Of a stretch of 64,000 bases of DNA, positions 55,785 through 64,000 are shown piece by piece. The notes beneath the pieces were generated by a model. The model saw only the letters and a list, made by a program, of their open reading frames with translations, did not search any database and was not told where the DNA came from. The DNA is from Micromonospora polyrhachis. Its GTDB lineage: Bacteria > Actinomycetota > Actinomycetes > Mycobacteriales > Micromonosporaceae. Within the stretch, counting starts at the first letter, position 1. Every line of letters starts with the position of its first letter. The stretch lies in the NCBI RefSeq assembly GCF_014203835.1, contig NZ_JACHJW010000001.1:372001-436000 (forward strand). Reading direction: 5' to 3'. The position numbers and the translations under genes were made by a program.

Positions 55785-56804
55785 ATGACCGCCGCTGATT
55801 CGCTGCTCGGTAGCGTTCCTGAGCGTTACTACGTCCACAACGAGGACCGCGGGGAGACCCTGCACCGCTCTGCGGCCGAGGCCATCCACCGCGACGTAGT
55901 CGCCCTTGACGTACGCGAAGGCGACCACGTGCTGGAAATCGGCACCGGCACGGGATACTCCGGGGCGCTGCTCGCCACCCGAGCCGGCGCGTCCGGTCGC
56001 GTGACCAGCGTCGACATCAGCGACCATCTTGTCGGATGGGCGAGTCGGCTGCACTACCAACGCGGTGTCACCACCATCACCTGCCACGTCGCCGACGGCG
56101 TGATCGGCTACCCGCCGAACGCCCCTTACCAGCGAATCGCGGCCTGGTGCGCGCCGCCAAGGCTGCCCCGGGCGTGGACGGATCAACTCACCCCGGACGG
56201 ACGGATCGTCGCCTGCCTGCCCATCGCCGCACAGCCGTCCACCACCCTGACCGCCAGACAGCCGCACGTCGAGACGGTCACCTTCGGTGGCTACGCCCAG
56301 AGCACCACCATCGCCGTGGATGACGCCTTGACCATCCCCGGCCGATGGGTGGACCACCACATCGACCGCCCTCATCCGGCATGGATATCCATCGGCTGGC
56401 GCGACCACGACGATCCGCAACGCACCGGTGCCCGTACAGCCCTCAACCTGCTGCTCAACCCCGGCCACACCGAGACCTACCACCGCGCGCCCCTGGACTG
56501 GCTGTCATGGACGGCCTACTCCGTTATCGTCGGCGGGCCACAACGCAGCATCGCCGCCCTGGGCACCGGCAGGCGCGGCATCGGACACACCACCGCAACT
56601 TCCGCCGCCGTAATCCTGACCGACGGCACCATCCTCGCCGACAGTGTCGGCTCCGCGTCCCTGCCCGCGTTACGGACCTGGTTGCAACGATGGGAACATG
56701 CGGGACGGCCCGACGCCACCCGCTTCGGAACAAGGCTCGTGCCCAACGGCGAAAAGGGCCTGCCGGGCTGGGACCTACAGGTCTTGTGCCCCAGGGGCGC
56801 ATGA
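55785..56804 (+). CDS. PCMT-like SAM-dependent methyltransferase
   Basis: The protein has 339 aa. The N-terminal half resembles protein-L-isoaspartate methyltransferases: RSAAEAIHRDVVALDVREGD, then HVLEIGTGTGYSGALLATRA (motif I, SAM binding) and GRVTSVDISDHLVGWA. The C-terminal half (SVIVGGPQRSIAALGTGRRG, AVILTDGTILADSVGSASLP) is an extension seen in actinomycete variants, some of which modify peptide natural products. ATG 55785 has a strong GGAAGGAG five bases upstream. No precursor peptide or partner gene is visible beside it, so the substrate is unknown. Confidence 0.82.
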   Translation: MTAADSLLGSVPERYYVHNEDRGETLHRSAAEAIHRDVVALDVREGDHVLEIGTGTGYSGALLATRAGASGRVTSVDISDHLVGWASRLHYQRGVTTITCHVADGVIGYPPNAPYQRIAAWCAPPRLPRAWTDQLTPDGRIVACLPIAAQPSTTLTARQPHVETVTFGGYAQSTTIAVDDALTIPGRWVDHHIDRPHPAWISIGWRDHDDPQRTGARTALNLLLNPGHTETYHRAPLDWLSWTAYSVIVGGPQRSIAALGTGRRGIGHTTATSAAVILTDGTILADSVGSASLPALRTWLQRWEHAGRPDATRFGTRLVPNGEKGLPGWDLQVLCPRGA

Positions 56805-57074
56805 CGCCCGCTCATGGGGCACCTCCGCCTGCTCGTACTCGCGCCGTCACACTGCACCAGCCTTCGACCAGGAACGCAGACGCACTGGCAGAACCGCCCG
56901 CGTCCTATGGCGGGGCCAAGCGATGAGCGCGAGAGATAGAAGAGCCGCACTTCGTTCGCAAGGGGCGGATGCTCTACACCCGCGACGTTGGCCAGTGCCT
57001 AAGAACGAGGGCACCAGACCATGGTCGACGCGGGGCGGCTCGGGCGTGACCAGCCACCCAGCCGCTGGCCGGGA

Positions 57075-57488
57075 GGCGATGATCCGCCACCCGGCCGCCC
57101 ACAGGCTGGCCCTGCTCTCCGGCGAGGACGTGACGATCCGGCTCGATGATCCACCGAGTCCCGTGCCGCAGCCGTTCGCCGCGCTGCTGCTCGAGCTGCG
57201 CGCGAACCGGGACAACCTCACCGTGGCGGCGAGCGCATCCTGCCGGTGGCTGTTCCCAGGACGAGGCCCTGGCAGCCGGTCGGATACGAGGCGCTGCGGC
57301 GGTGGGTGACCGGCGTCGGCCTCCACGTCGGCCACGCCCGGGTCACGGCCTTGCGCCAGTTGGTGCTCGACGTGCCGGCACCGGTCGTGGCAACCGCGCT
57401 CGGCTTCGCCCACTTCACCACCCACCGCCACGTCACCGCCGCCGGTGGAGTCTGGAACCGCTACGCCGCGCCTGGCAACACATCGTGA
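57075..57488 (+). pseudogene. C-terminal remnant of a tyrosine-recombinase-like integrase
   Basis: Two frames join at about 57265. The first is HRLALLSGEDVTIRLDDPPS, then PFAALLLELRANRDNLTV and CRWLFPGR. The second is WQPVGYEALRRWVTGVGLHV, then RVTALRQLVLDVPAPVVATA and LGFAHFTTHRHVTAAGGVWN. The order fits the C-terminal half of a group of actinomycete site-specific recombinases. The N-terminal half is missing and a frameshift is present. The preceding stretch from 56805 and the following one to 57725 hold no other gene. Confidence 0.6.
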
Positions 57489-57725
57489 CGACTAAAGAGG
57501 CAGCGGCCCGGCCACGCGCGGCGCTGGTGCCGCGTCAGGCAAGGTTTGCCCCGTTCCTGTCAGACTGCTGCGGTGATCGTCAGACTTGCCGGAGACGATA
57601 ACTGAGGGTAGTTGCCTTGGCGCACAAGCCGCCGCGCGATCGCGGCATGACCGTGCGCTCCGTTGTGCTCTGCTCGGCCGATGGGCTTACGTCTCGGTTC
57701 GGTGGTGCCGCGGTTGGGCGAGTTC

Positions 57726-58784
57726 CTACGTCGGTGTGGTGGGTCTTGGGGCGACGGTGGGGATCGATGGAAGTCGGCGCAGTGCCCGGATGGCCAGTAC
57801 GGCGAGCGGTACGCCTACCGCTAGGACGGCGGCAACCTCTACGGAAGCGATCGTGGCGAGTGTTGTCCGCTGTGCCTGGTTGCTGTAGTCGGGCAGGGTT
57901 GCGGTTCGCAGGGCGAGCGCGGTTACGGCGAGTAGGGTGAGCGCCAGTGACCATGGCAGCCTCCGAGATGGACGACTGGGTACTCGACCGGCCAGGTGGA
58001 CCACCATGGCGACAGTGACCACCGCGCAGGACAGGCCCGGCCAGTCCAGCAGCCTCAGCGCCGGTCTGGTCGCCTGGATGGTGAACAGCGGCACGGGGAC
58101 GAGGAAGATGCCGATCGGCAGCGCGAGGAGCCAAGGGCGGCGCGGCACCGGTGGGGCGCCGTGGTGAAAAGCCGCCATCGCGAGTAGCAGGAGCACGTCG
58201 ATGAGCCGCATCGCCCAGGGTGACACGGACAGCGGTACGTCACCGGCGGCTTGTTCCACGGCGGTGGTGATGGCCGGAGGCACGATGGCGAGCAGGGCGA
58301 CCGCTTGGGCCACGCGCCGGTGTCCGAGGACGAGCGCGACGTAGGCCGGTAACCAGGCGTAGCCGGCGAGATTCCACGCGGTGTGCCAGATGTTCGACGG
58401 CGGGCTGAGTGGCCATTCCAGTGCAGGCGTCGGCAACCAGGCGATCTTCCCGGAGAGCCACAGTGTGACGGCGATGCTGGCGGTGACCATGACGGCGTGG
58501 GCCAGCATCGCCATCAGGGTCGCCAGTCGCACGGCATGCCCCCAGGCGAACGAGCGGGGTGGCGCGTCAGCCCCGCCGAGACGCAAACGAACGGCGAGAG
58601 ACACGATGCTGGCGACCTCGGACAGGCTCGGCCGGCCGTAGTCCGTGACATACGCGGTGGTCTCGGAGTCGCCGGTGTCCATGCTGTCCAGGAAGGCGGC
58701 GACCATGTCGTCTTCCCATTCCTGCCGGTAGGCGGCGGGCAGCAGCCGAAGAAGGAACCGGTAGCGCTCCTCCAGCCGGCTCAC
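57726..58784 (-). CDS. polytopic membrane protein under PadR control
   Basis: The protein has 352 aa. A cytoplasmic start LEERYRFLLRLLPAAYRQEW, then EDDMVAAFLDSM, is followed by about eight hydrophobic helices (MLAHAVMVTASIAVTLWL, PWLLALPIGIFLVPVPLF and others). The YR-x-EWxxDM start is typical of actinomycete membrane proteins that follow PadR genes. I place the start at GTG 58784, overlapping the padR stop as GTGA; the open frame upstream is inside padR. Function is unknown; a role in envelope stress or drug response is inferred only from the PadR partner. Confidence 0.8.
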   Translation of the reverse strand: MSRLEERYRFLLRLLPAAYRQEWEDDMVAAFLDSMDTGDSETTAYVTDYGRPSLSEVASIVSLAVRLRLGGADAPPRSFAWGHAVRLATLMAMLAHAVMVTASIAVTLWLSGKIAWLPTPALEWPLSPPSNIWHTAWNLAGYAWLPAYVALVLGHRRVAQAVALLAIVPPAITTAVEQAAGDVPLSVSPWAMRLIDVLLLLAMAAFHHGAPPVPRRPWLLALPIGIFLVPVPLFTIQATRPALRLLDWPGLSCAVVTVAMVVHLAGRVPSRPSRRLPWSLALTLLAVTALALRTATLPDYSNQAQRTTLATIASVEVAAVLAVGVPLAVLAIRALRRLPSIPTVAPRPTTPT

Positions 58785-59128
58785 GACGGCGTCCCCGTGA
58801 TCGGGTTCCGCCGCTCGCGCAACCGGGTCGAGGCGAGGCGTGCGTTGGCGGCCAGCCGTTGAGCCTCTGCGTCGAGGGCATGGCGACCCCGCTCGGTCAA
58901 CCGGTAGTACCGGCGTAACCGTCCTTGCCATGCCTCCTCGCGATCCAGTTCGACCAGGCCATCACCGACGAGTCGGTCCAAGACCCCGTACAAGGAGCCA
59001 ATCTTCAGCTGCACGCGGCCCCGCGACAGTTCCACCACCTCCGCGACGATCCCGTAGCCGTGGCGCGGAGCGTCGAGCAGCGCGGTGAGGATGAAGAAGG
59101 CTGGTTCCGTCATCGCCCGAGAACTCAT
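58781..59128 (-). CDS. PadR-family transcriptional regulator
   Basis: The protein has 115 aa. It has the winged helix of PadR: AFFILTALLDAPRHGYGIVA, then GSLYGVLDRLVGDGLVEL and a wing GRLRRYYRLTERGRHAL. It would repress its own operon, including the membrane protein downstream. ATG 59128 begins directly next to a palindrome that contains a -10-like TATATT on this strand, so the message is probably leaderless. The Met at residue 6 is an alternative start. Confidence 0.88.
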   Translation of the reverse strand: MSSRAMTEPAFFILTALLDAPRHGYGIVAEVVELSRGRVQLKIGSLYGVLDRLVGDGLVELDREEAWQGRLRRYYRLTERGRHALDAEAQRLAANARLASTRLRERRNPITGTPS

Positions 59129-59144
59129 CCACTTAATATAGTGG
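59129..59144. promoter_or_regulatory. palindromic operator with embedded -10 of padR
   Basis: CCACT and AGTGG flank six AT-rich bases, immediately before the padR ATG. On the minus strand TATATT lies inside the palindrome, ending seven bases from the ATG. Binding of PadR here would cover the promoter, giving autorepression. A matching -35 is weak. Confidence 0.55.
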
Positions 59145-59238
59145 AAGACAAGATATGCTGTGTACCGGAAGCCGAGCTGGCATCGACGGGTTCACCGGCC
59201 CCTGGCACGCGCGGAGCCCACGACAAGAAGGAGTGATC

Positions 59239-59490
59239 ATGGGTGACGGTGACACGGCGGACGCCGGAGACCTGGGCGGGCCGGATTTCGCTCCTGCGAT
59301 ACCAGCGGTGGAGAGCAGCGTCGTCGGCGCCCCGCCCACCAACGGGGCGGCCATCGTCCTGGGCCCCGGATACAGCGGTCATGTCCTACTGCCCCGGACC
59401 CCGCAACGGGTTCGGCCGCTGCCCCTAGTCGCAAGTGACCTTGGCGGCGGAGCTGGAGAGGATTCACGGGCAGCGCCGGCGATCTCGTAA
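59239..59490 (+). CDS. small hypothetical protein
   Basis: The frame has 83 aa from ATG 59239 with a strong AAGGAG eight bases upstream. It is Gly, Ala and Pro rich (MGDGDTADAGDLGGPDFAPA, VGAPPTNGAAIVLGPGYSGH), with no cysteines or membrane segment. It is divergent from padR and could share the operator. No family was recognised and the gene may not be real. 59491-59596 holds nothing further. Confidence 0.4.
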   Translation: MGDGDTADAGDLGGPDFAPAIPAVESSVVGAPPTNGAAIVLGPGYSGHVLLPRTPQRVRPLPLVASDLGGGAGEDSRAAPAIS

Positions 59491-59596
59491 CGGGGCCGGA
59501 AGCTAGCGAACGACCGCGTCGGAACGTCTGGACGTCGCAGACCGGTGCCGACGTCACCTTCGGTGACGAGCGCTTCGCGGCAGAAGCGGATGCGCC

Positions 59597-59725
59597 TTAT
59601 GACGCCGCCGCGCCGACCGCGACCAGGGCCTTCACGAGGTTGTGGCCAGCAGTCAGATGCGCCAGACGAAGGCTGCGCCGGTTGAGCAGTGCCCGCCGCG
59701 CCGGGCTCGGTGCAGCGCTGGTCAA
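59597..59725 (-). pseudogene. truncated cation diffusion facilitator gene
   Basis: Only the first 42 codons remain: LTSAAPSPARRALLNRRSLR, then LAHLTAGHNLVKALVAVGAA, the cytoplasmic start and first half-helix of a CDF metal exporter. The TTG start overlaps the stop of the ArsR gene (TTGA), the arrangement expected for a regulator-exporter pair. The rest of the transporter is gone. Confidence 0.6.
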
Positions 59726-60099
59726 GGCGCTCGCCGCGCCACCGCTGGCGTGTCTGCGCCGTAGCCGGGGCACAACGCCACTGCGGAACCGGTCGCCTCG
59801 AGCATATCCTCGGCAGCCGCCAGCATGTCCATCAGCTCCAGGCGGGCCAGCGCATAGAACGACTGCCGGCCCTGCACCCGGTAATCCACCAGACCACGGT
59901 CCCGCAAGCACGCCAAGTGCTTCGACACCGTCGACTGGGCCAGACCCAGTTCCTCGGTCAGATCCACCACCCGCGCCTCACCGGCCGCGAGCCGCGACAC
60001 GATCCGCAGCCGGGTCTCGTCAGCCAACGACCGGAACAGAGCCACCGCCGGCGTCATCCCCGCGGCCCCCGCCGCAGTAGCGCACCCATCCTGACCCAT
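59722..60099 (-). CDS. ArsR/SmtB-family metal-sensing repressor (CmtR-like)
   Basis: The protein has 125 aa with a winged helix: FRSLADETRLRIVSRLAAGE, then VVDLTEELGLAQSTVSKHLA and CLRDRGLVDYRVQGRQSFYA. The recognition-helix cysteine of CmtR (HLAC) is present, but the second one four residues later is Arg. A Cys in the C-terminal ALCPGYG and an early Cys (MGQDGCATAAG) could complete a metal site. It would release its operator when metal binds and so control the adjacent cation exporter, now truncated. ATG 60099 lacks a strong ribosome binding site. The region 60100-60339 upstream shows no gene. Confidence 0.82.
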   Translation of the reverse strand: MGQDGCATAAGAAGMTPAVALFRSLADETRLRIVSRLAAGEARVVDLTEELGLAQSTVSKHLACLRDRGLVDYRVQGRQSFYALARLELMDMLAAAEDMLEATGSAVALCPGYGADTPAVARRAP

Positions 60100-60339
60100 C
60101 GCCAGCTGCGATGATGACTTGATTCGGCGATGGGCCAGGTCGAGGGGCAGACGTTCCTCACGGAACGTGGTCAAGGTTGCGGTCAGCCGGGCAGCACTCG
60201 ATCAGATCGAATACGCACGGCTGCCAGTCCGCGCGGTGGCCGGTGCTGCCGATGCCAATCCTCGACGAAGCGGCAGGCTTGCACGAAGGCGACCGGCACG
60301 GTCCGCAGGCTCACCCGGCGTCCTCCGGGGTGGGATCGG

Positions 60340-61813
60340 TCATGTTGGCACCTGCCACCGGTGCGGGCACAGCAGCAGTCGCGGCGCGATGGCTGTCTGC
60401 TGGGGAACGACGCCGTTGCCGAGGACCCGCAGCGCGGCGGTACGCGGCAACCCCAGCCCTGGGTCGGTAACCCAGTGCTCATCGAGGCCCATGAGCCACT
60501 CCACGAACGGTGGCGCCAGCACGGGCTTGCCGTGCCGGCCGGGCTGGGTTGGCTCCGGCACGGGACGGCCGAGCAGCAGCTCCCAGCGGGCCACCGCGTC
60601 GGCGTAGACACCCCATCGGTCGGCATTCGGCTGGCCAAGTCCTGCCACGGTGGTGCGCAGGTCCATCCCGCCGTCGCTGTGTCGGCCCGGCCCTCGTGTG
60701 TCTGAGGCGCGTGGAGTGGGCGGGGGCTGGGCCGGTACCCGCACCGCCGCCGACGGGAGCGTGAGATCACCATGCGACCCGCGCTGCCCGGGGCAGCCCC
60801 TCGTGCCATCGGTCGCTCTCGGTGTGGGCAGCAGTACCTGCGACAGCGGTGGACGCCACCCGGCCCCGGCCCGCCGCCCTGGGGTCCCGGTGTCACTGGC
60901 CCTCGGCGTCGGCAGCAACCGAGCCCCGTCGGTCAATGTCCGCCCCGCAGCCCCGGTGGGGACGGGTGCCTGCGGACCGGGCGGCTTGCCGCGGGGATGC
61001 GGTTGGTAGCCCTGGACGGCGGATTCCAGGGTGGGCCGCCAGGTGTCTCGGTTGTTGCCGCTCATGTAGCCGGTGCCGCCGCTGGCGGTCGGGGTCGGCA
61101 ACAACCGCGTGGCGACGCCGGCCAAGCTCGGCCGGCGGGTCGCTCCGGGCGACGGGGACATGTTCGACCCGTATGCCACCGCGGTAAGTATGGGCAGAAG
61201 GCCGTGGCGGGTTCCGGTCGGTTCGACCAGGTCCGGCAAGCCGTACTGATGGCCGGGGCCCTTGCCGTCACGAGCGCACGGCGTCGGCAACGTCCGCACC
61301 CCCTCGGTCTGCGGGAGTGGCCAGCAGGAACAGCCGGTCTCTGCGGTGGGCCGCGCCGACGTCGGATGCGCGTAGGCATAACCAGCTCGTGTCGTACCCG
61401 ATTTCGGCCAGGTCGGTGTGGACGACGTCGAGCCCTCGTCGCAGGAGGGCGGCGACGTTCTCCACGAAGAGGAGCGGCGGTCGAAGTACGCGAACGGCTG
61501 TGGCGACGTGCTTCCAGACGCTGGAGTGCTCGCCGGTGATACCAACGCGTCGTCCCGCGTTGGAGATGTCCTGGCAGGGGAATCCCGCCGTGAGGATGTC
61601 GACCGGCTCGACACGAGTCCAGTCGACGGTGCGGATGTCCCCAAGGTTCGGGGCGTCGGGCCAGTGGTGGGCGAGGACGGTGCTGGCGTGCCGATCGGTC
61701 TCGGCGTACCGGGCGAGCCGGCCGCCGAGCACCAGCTCGACGGCCAGGTCGAGTCCGCCGTACCCAGTGCAGACGGATCCGATCCGCGGGCCGGTGGTGT
61801 GCCCAATGGTCAC
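60340..61813 (-). pseudogene. DNA (cytosine-5) methyltransferase, frameshifted
   Basis: The N-terminal frame from GTG 61813 (GGGGAGG upstream) shows motif I GSVCTGYGGLDLAV, the catalytic loop TAGFPCQDISNAG (motif IV), motif VI LFVENVAALL and motif VIII RRDRLFLLA. It then ends at 61268, while the family sequence continues from about 61300 in another frame (TLPTPCARDGKGPGHQYG ... RLLPTPRASDTGTPG) to WELLLGRPVPEPTQPGRHG and motif X RVLGNGVVPQQTA. The switch lies at a run of five G. Joined, the protein has about 490 residues, normal for actinophage-type enzymes. No restriction enzyme is next to it. Confidence 0.82.
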
Positions 61814-61888
61814 GCCACCTCCCCGTACCAGACGTCCGTTGTCGCCGGTTCGTCGTGCGGGCAGGTCCACGGTCCGCAACCAGGCATA

Positions 61889-62107
61889 TCAGCCGGCTGG
61901 GGGCGTGGACGCAGCACCACCTCGTCGAGCGGCACCCGCTGCCGGTGTAGGAAGAACTGACCCCGCAGCGGCGTCCGCCCACTCCGTCGGGCTGTTGGCC
62001 TTCAGCTCGGCCCAAAACCGGTCATCGTGAAACGGGCACGGATGCCCCTCGGCGTTGGCTCGCGCGGAGCCGTTACGGATCGCGTGGTCGAACGCGACCG
62101 GGTGCAT
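61889..62107 (-). CDS. small hypothetical protein
   Basis: The frame has 72 aa from ATG 62107 with AAGGAG seven bases upstream: MHPVAFDHAIRNGSARANAE, then GHPCPFHDDRFWAELKANSP. The tail is Ala/Gly/Pro rich. It lies 75 bases upstream of the methyltransferase on the same strand and may share its transcript. No known family; similar short proteins occur in integrative elements. Confidence 0.5.
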   Translation of the reverse strand: MHPVAFDHAIRNGSARANAEGHPCPFHDDRFWAELKANSPTEWADAAAGSVLPTPAAGAARRGGAASTPPAG

Positions 62108-62406
62108 GTCATGGCTCCTTGTGAATGGTGGAGACGAAGACGCCGGCCGCGGATCGCGGCGGCGTCGAGTTCTGTTGAGCTGTGGGGCCGTTTGGCTGGG
62201 GTGATGAGCGGCGGTTCGATGTCGCCTACGCCGTCGGCGGCGTGGCGGCTCTGCAACGTCTGCGACGGCGGCGGCCGTGTGTGGCGAGCGGCGCGGTCAG
62301 CGTCGGCGGCAGGACAGACGAGCCGCTGGGCGGAGCGTGACGGCGTGCCTGCAACTGGCGCGCCTGCTCGCGGCAAATACGGAGGCCGGGCAGGGGATTC
62401 GGCGCC

Positions 62407-63222
62407 ATGATGGCGGCTGTGATCGCGACTTCCCGCGTTGCTCGGCAGACCAACCGTTGGGTCCGGTTCGCCGCAGTGACTGTGCAGGTGTTTCCCGCAG
62501 TAGCCGACGAGGTCACGGTCGCGCCGGGTGTTCTTCACGACGAGGCGCAGTGGCAGGAGGCCGTGTGCGGGGCGCATGAGGCGCTACGTCACGTGCCGAC
62601 CGGTCGGGGCCGTCATCGGGTGACCGTCGTAGACGCCCTGACTACCGAGGTCGACACGGGTGCTGGTGACGTGTACGAGGCCACCGCGCAAGCGGTGCGG
62701 CTGGCGCTGTCTCTCGACCCTTCGCCGTTCGCCAGTTTCAGCGACCCACGGATGGTGACCAGCTGGCTGCGGGATCGGATCGGACGACGGCTGGTCGAGG
62801 TGACCGAGGCCCGCTACTGGAACAACGGTGAACGCGATCCGGACACCGCGGCGAGTCTCGTTCACTCCTGGCTGCACTTCGACCACCGGCCGCCGACCCA
62901 GCTGCACGGCTGTGGTGACGACGTTCAGCTGAGCATCGCCGACCCGTACCTGGGCTATGAGATGGGTCAGTTCGGTGAGGTGCGGGTCGCCTCGGCGGCC
63001 GTGCCGGACCTGCTGGCCGGGGCGGTGGGACGACGGCTGACCGACGCCGCGATCATCCTCGGGCCCCACGACCGGCCAGCCTGTGCCGGATTGCTGCTAC
63101 GCCTGGACGAAGTCAAGGTCGCCATCGGAACGTTCGGCGACGAGTGGGTCCTCGCCCTCGACGAGCCGCCGACCCGCCTCGCGCCGTACTGGCGTTTGCA
63201 GCCCTGGATCATGCAGGCATGA
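62407..63222 (+). CDS. hypothetical protein
   Basis: The protein has 271 aa and is soluble. It contains AHEALRHVPTGRGRHRVTVV, then TTEVDTGAGDVYEATAQAVR, VTEARYWNNGERDPDTAASL and AIILGPHDRPACAGLLLRLD. The EVDTGAGDVYEAT segment looks like a domain IV-type strand-helix found in several actinomycete proteins, but I cannot assign a function. ATG 62407 lacks a clear ribosome binding site; the second Met or GTG 62419 are alternatives. 62108-62406 carries no supported gene. Confidence 0.6.
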   Translation: MMAAVIATSRVARQTNRWVRFAAVTVQVFPAVADEVTVAPGVLHDEAQWQEAVCGAHEALRHVPTGRGRHRVTVVDALTTEVDTGAGDVYEATAQAVRLALSLDPSPFASFSDPRMVTSWLRDRIGRRLVEVTEARYWNNGERDPDTAASLVHSWLHFDHRPPTQLHGCGDDVQLSIADPYLGYEMGQFGEVRVASAAVPDLLAGAVGRRLTDAAIILGPHDRPACAGLLLRLDEVKVAIGTFGDEWVLALDEPPTRLAPYWRLQPWIMQA

Positions 63223-63282
63223 AGGCTGCGGGCCGGCACACGTTCATCGACACGTCCGAAGCCGACTTGGGATTCGATAACG

Positions 63283-63962
63283 CTATGTAGCGATCGACTC
63301 GCGGCAGAAGCGGATGCCCCGCCAGAGCGGATCCAAGTGAGGATCGTTGTGACGTACGCGGGCTGGCCGGTAGCCGAGTCGGCGGTCGAAGGCCGGCGCA
63401 GACGTGTGTAGCCGTCCAGCTCCGGGTTGTAGGTCTCCGACCCGACCCGGAACCCGTCGTTCGGCAGGTCCGGGTGCCGCTTCTGGGCGCTGAAGGCGGA
63501 GCAGGACGGCAACCACTCCGTTGAGGTCGCCCTGGTGGCCCAACAGCACGATCAACTCGTAGGCAGCGTCCCGGTCCCCGGCGTCGCCGCGGCGATGGAA
63601 CTCGTCGAGGTCGTCCTAGGCGGATCATCTGATGTTGTCGGAGGGTCGGCAACCGCAGACGGCGACTCGGAGCCGACCGAGGCTTCCACGGCCAGCGGCT
63701 TGCCACGCAGCGGCGACGGCTTACGGGAAGCGGGCAGCGCCGGAGCAACCGGCGACTGTACCGCCACCGTCACCGACGGAAAGGCCATCAGCTGGACGAC
63801 GACCACCAAGCCAGGCAGCATGACCGAGAGGAGAGCGGCGGCGATGAATACATCCGGCGAGACGCCGTCCGTCCAGTAGCTCCGGTCGGCAGCGGTCAAC
63901 AATCCGAAGATGACGGCACAGCTGAAGGCGTAGGCAATCCCAAGGTAGGCCGCGTGGGTCAC
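63283..63962 (-). pseudogene. membrane-anchored hypothetical gene, probably frameshifted
   Basis: From GTG 63962 the frame encodes two hydrophobic helices (AYLGIAYAFSCAVIFGLLTA, FIAAALLSVMLPGLVVVVQL) and a Ser/Pro/Thr-rich linker, ending at 63552. Beyond about 63610 another frame reads FHRRGDAGDRDAAYELIVLL, then GHQGDLNGVVAVLLRLQRPE, a repeat style common in actinomycete helical-repeat proteins, and later frames show NPELDGYTRLRRPSTADS. So the gene probably continued into a helical-repeat domain and has one or more frameshifts. The family is not known, and the upstream part may extend beyond the window. Confidence 0.4.
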
Positions 63963-64000
63963 CGCCCGATGCGCCCCGTAACGGAGTCGGGGAGCACACG

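Noticed and set aside
55119-56483. 454-codon minus-strand frame across the methyltransferase
   Set aside because: Overlaps the PCMT-like gene, which has a strong ribosome binding site and SAM motif, and shifts into IS1182 sequence.

Overview
The window is high-GC DNA from an actinomycete, most likely a Micromonospora or Salinispora relative. The supporting signs are strong GC bias, frequent GTG starts, GTGA and ATGA gene overlaps, DUF2510-type domains and the gene families present. It is an accessory region rather than core genome. About half of the loci are intact genes; the rest are insertion-sequence relics, truncated genes and frameshifted genes.

Left part (0-16 kb): a class III anaerobic ribonucleotide reductase operon (nrdD-nrdG, minus strand) lies behind a cobalamin riboswitch, and an unusual pair of hairpins with complementary loops follows it. 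Next come a 1.2-kb-residue superfamily 1 helicase, an internally deleted IS3-type relic, a metallo-beta-lactamase-fold hydrolase overlapping a broken F420-dependent nitroreductase gene, and a drug-exporter/P450/ferredoxin locus in which the P450 is frameshifted. A TolB-like membrane protein and a deleted IS701-type element with perfect CTAG target duplications close this part.

Middle part (16-38 kb): an IS30 fragment and a frameshifted zinc-ribbon gene precede a compact type II lanthipeptide locus, made of a mersacidin-type precursor (lanA, 19232-19444) overlapping its synthetase (lanM). Further right are a GNAT acetyltransferase, small orphan proteins, a tRNA-Pro 3' fragment that marks an old integration site, two copies of a repeat carrying a covarying hairpin, a TmrB-like kinase, and a giant chimeric RHS polymorphic-toxin gene overlapping a lipoprotein that is probably its immunity partner.

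Right part (38-64 kb) is rich in defence and conflict genes. It holds a DnaQ-exonuclease multidomain protein, a DUF4041/GIY-YIG protein, a complete type II Wadjet operon (jetABCD, minus strand), a DddA-like deaminase toxin with an Imm1 immunity gene, and the 3' remnant of a three-gene operon. After these come IS1182 and integrase fragments, a PCMT-like methyltransferase, a PadR-controlled membrane protein pair, an ArsR regulator with a truncated cation transporter, a frameshifted DNA cytosine methyltransferase and two orphan proteins.

Functionally, Wadjet, the helicase, the exonuclease and the (broken) methyltransferase would act on foreign DNA. The RHS and deaminase systems and the lanthipeptide would act on competing bacteria. 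Many single-base frameshifts occur; whether they are real decay or sequencing errors cannot be decided from the sequence alone.
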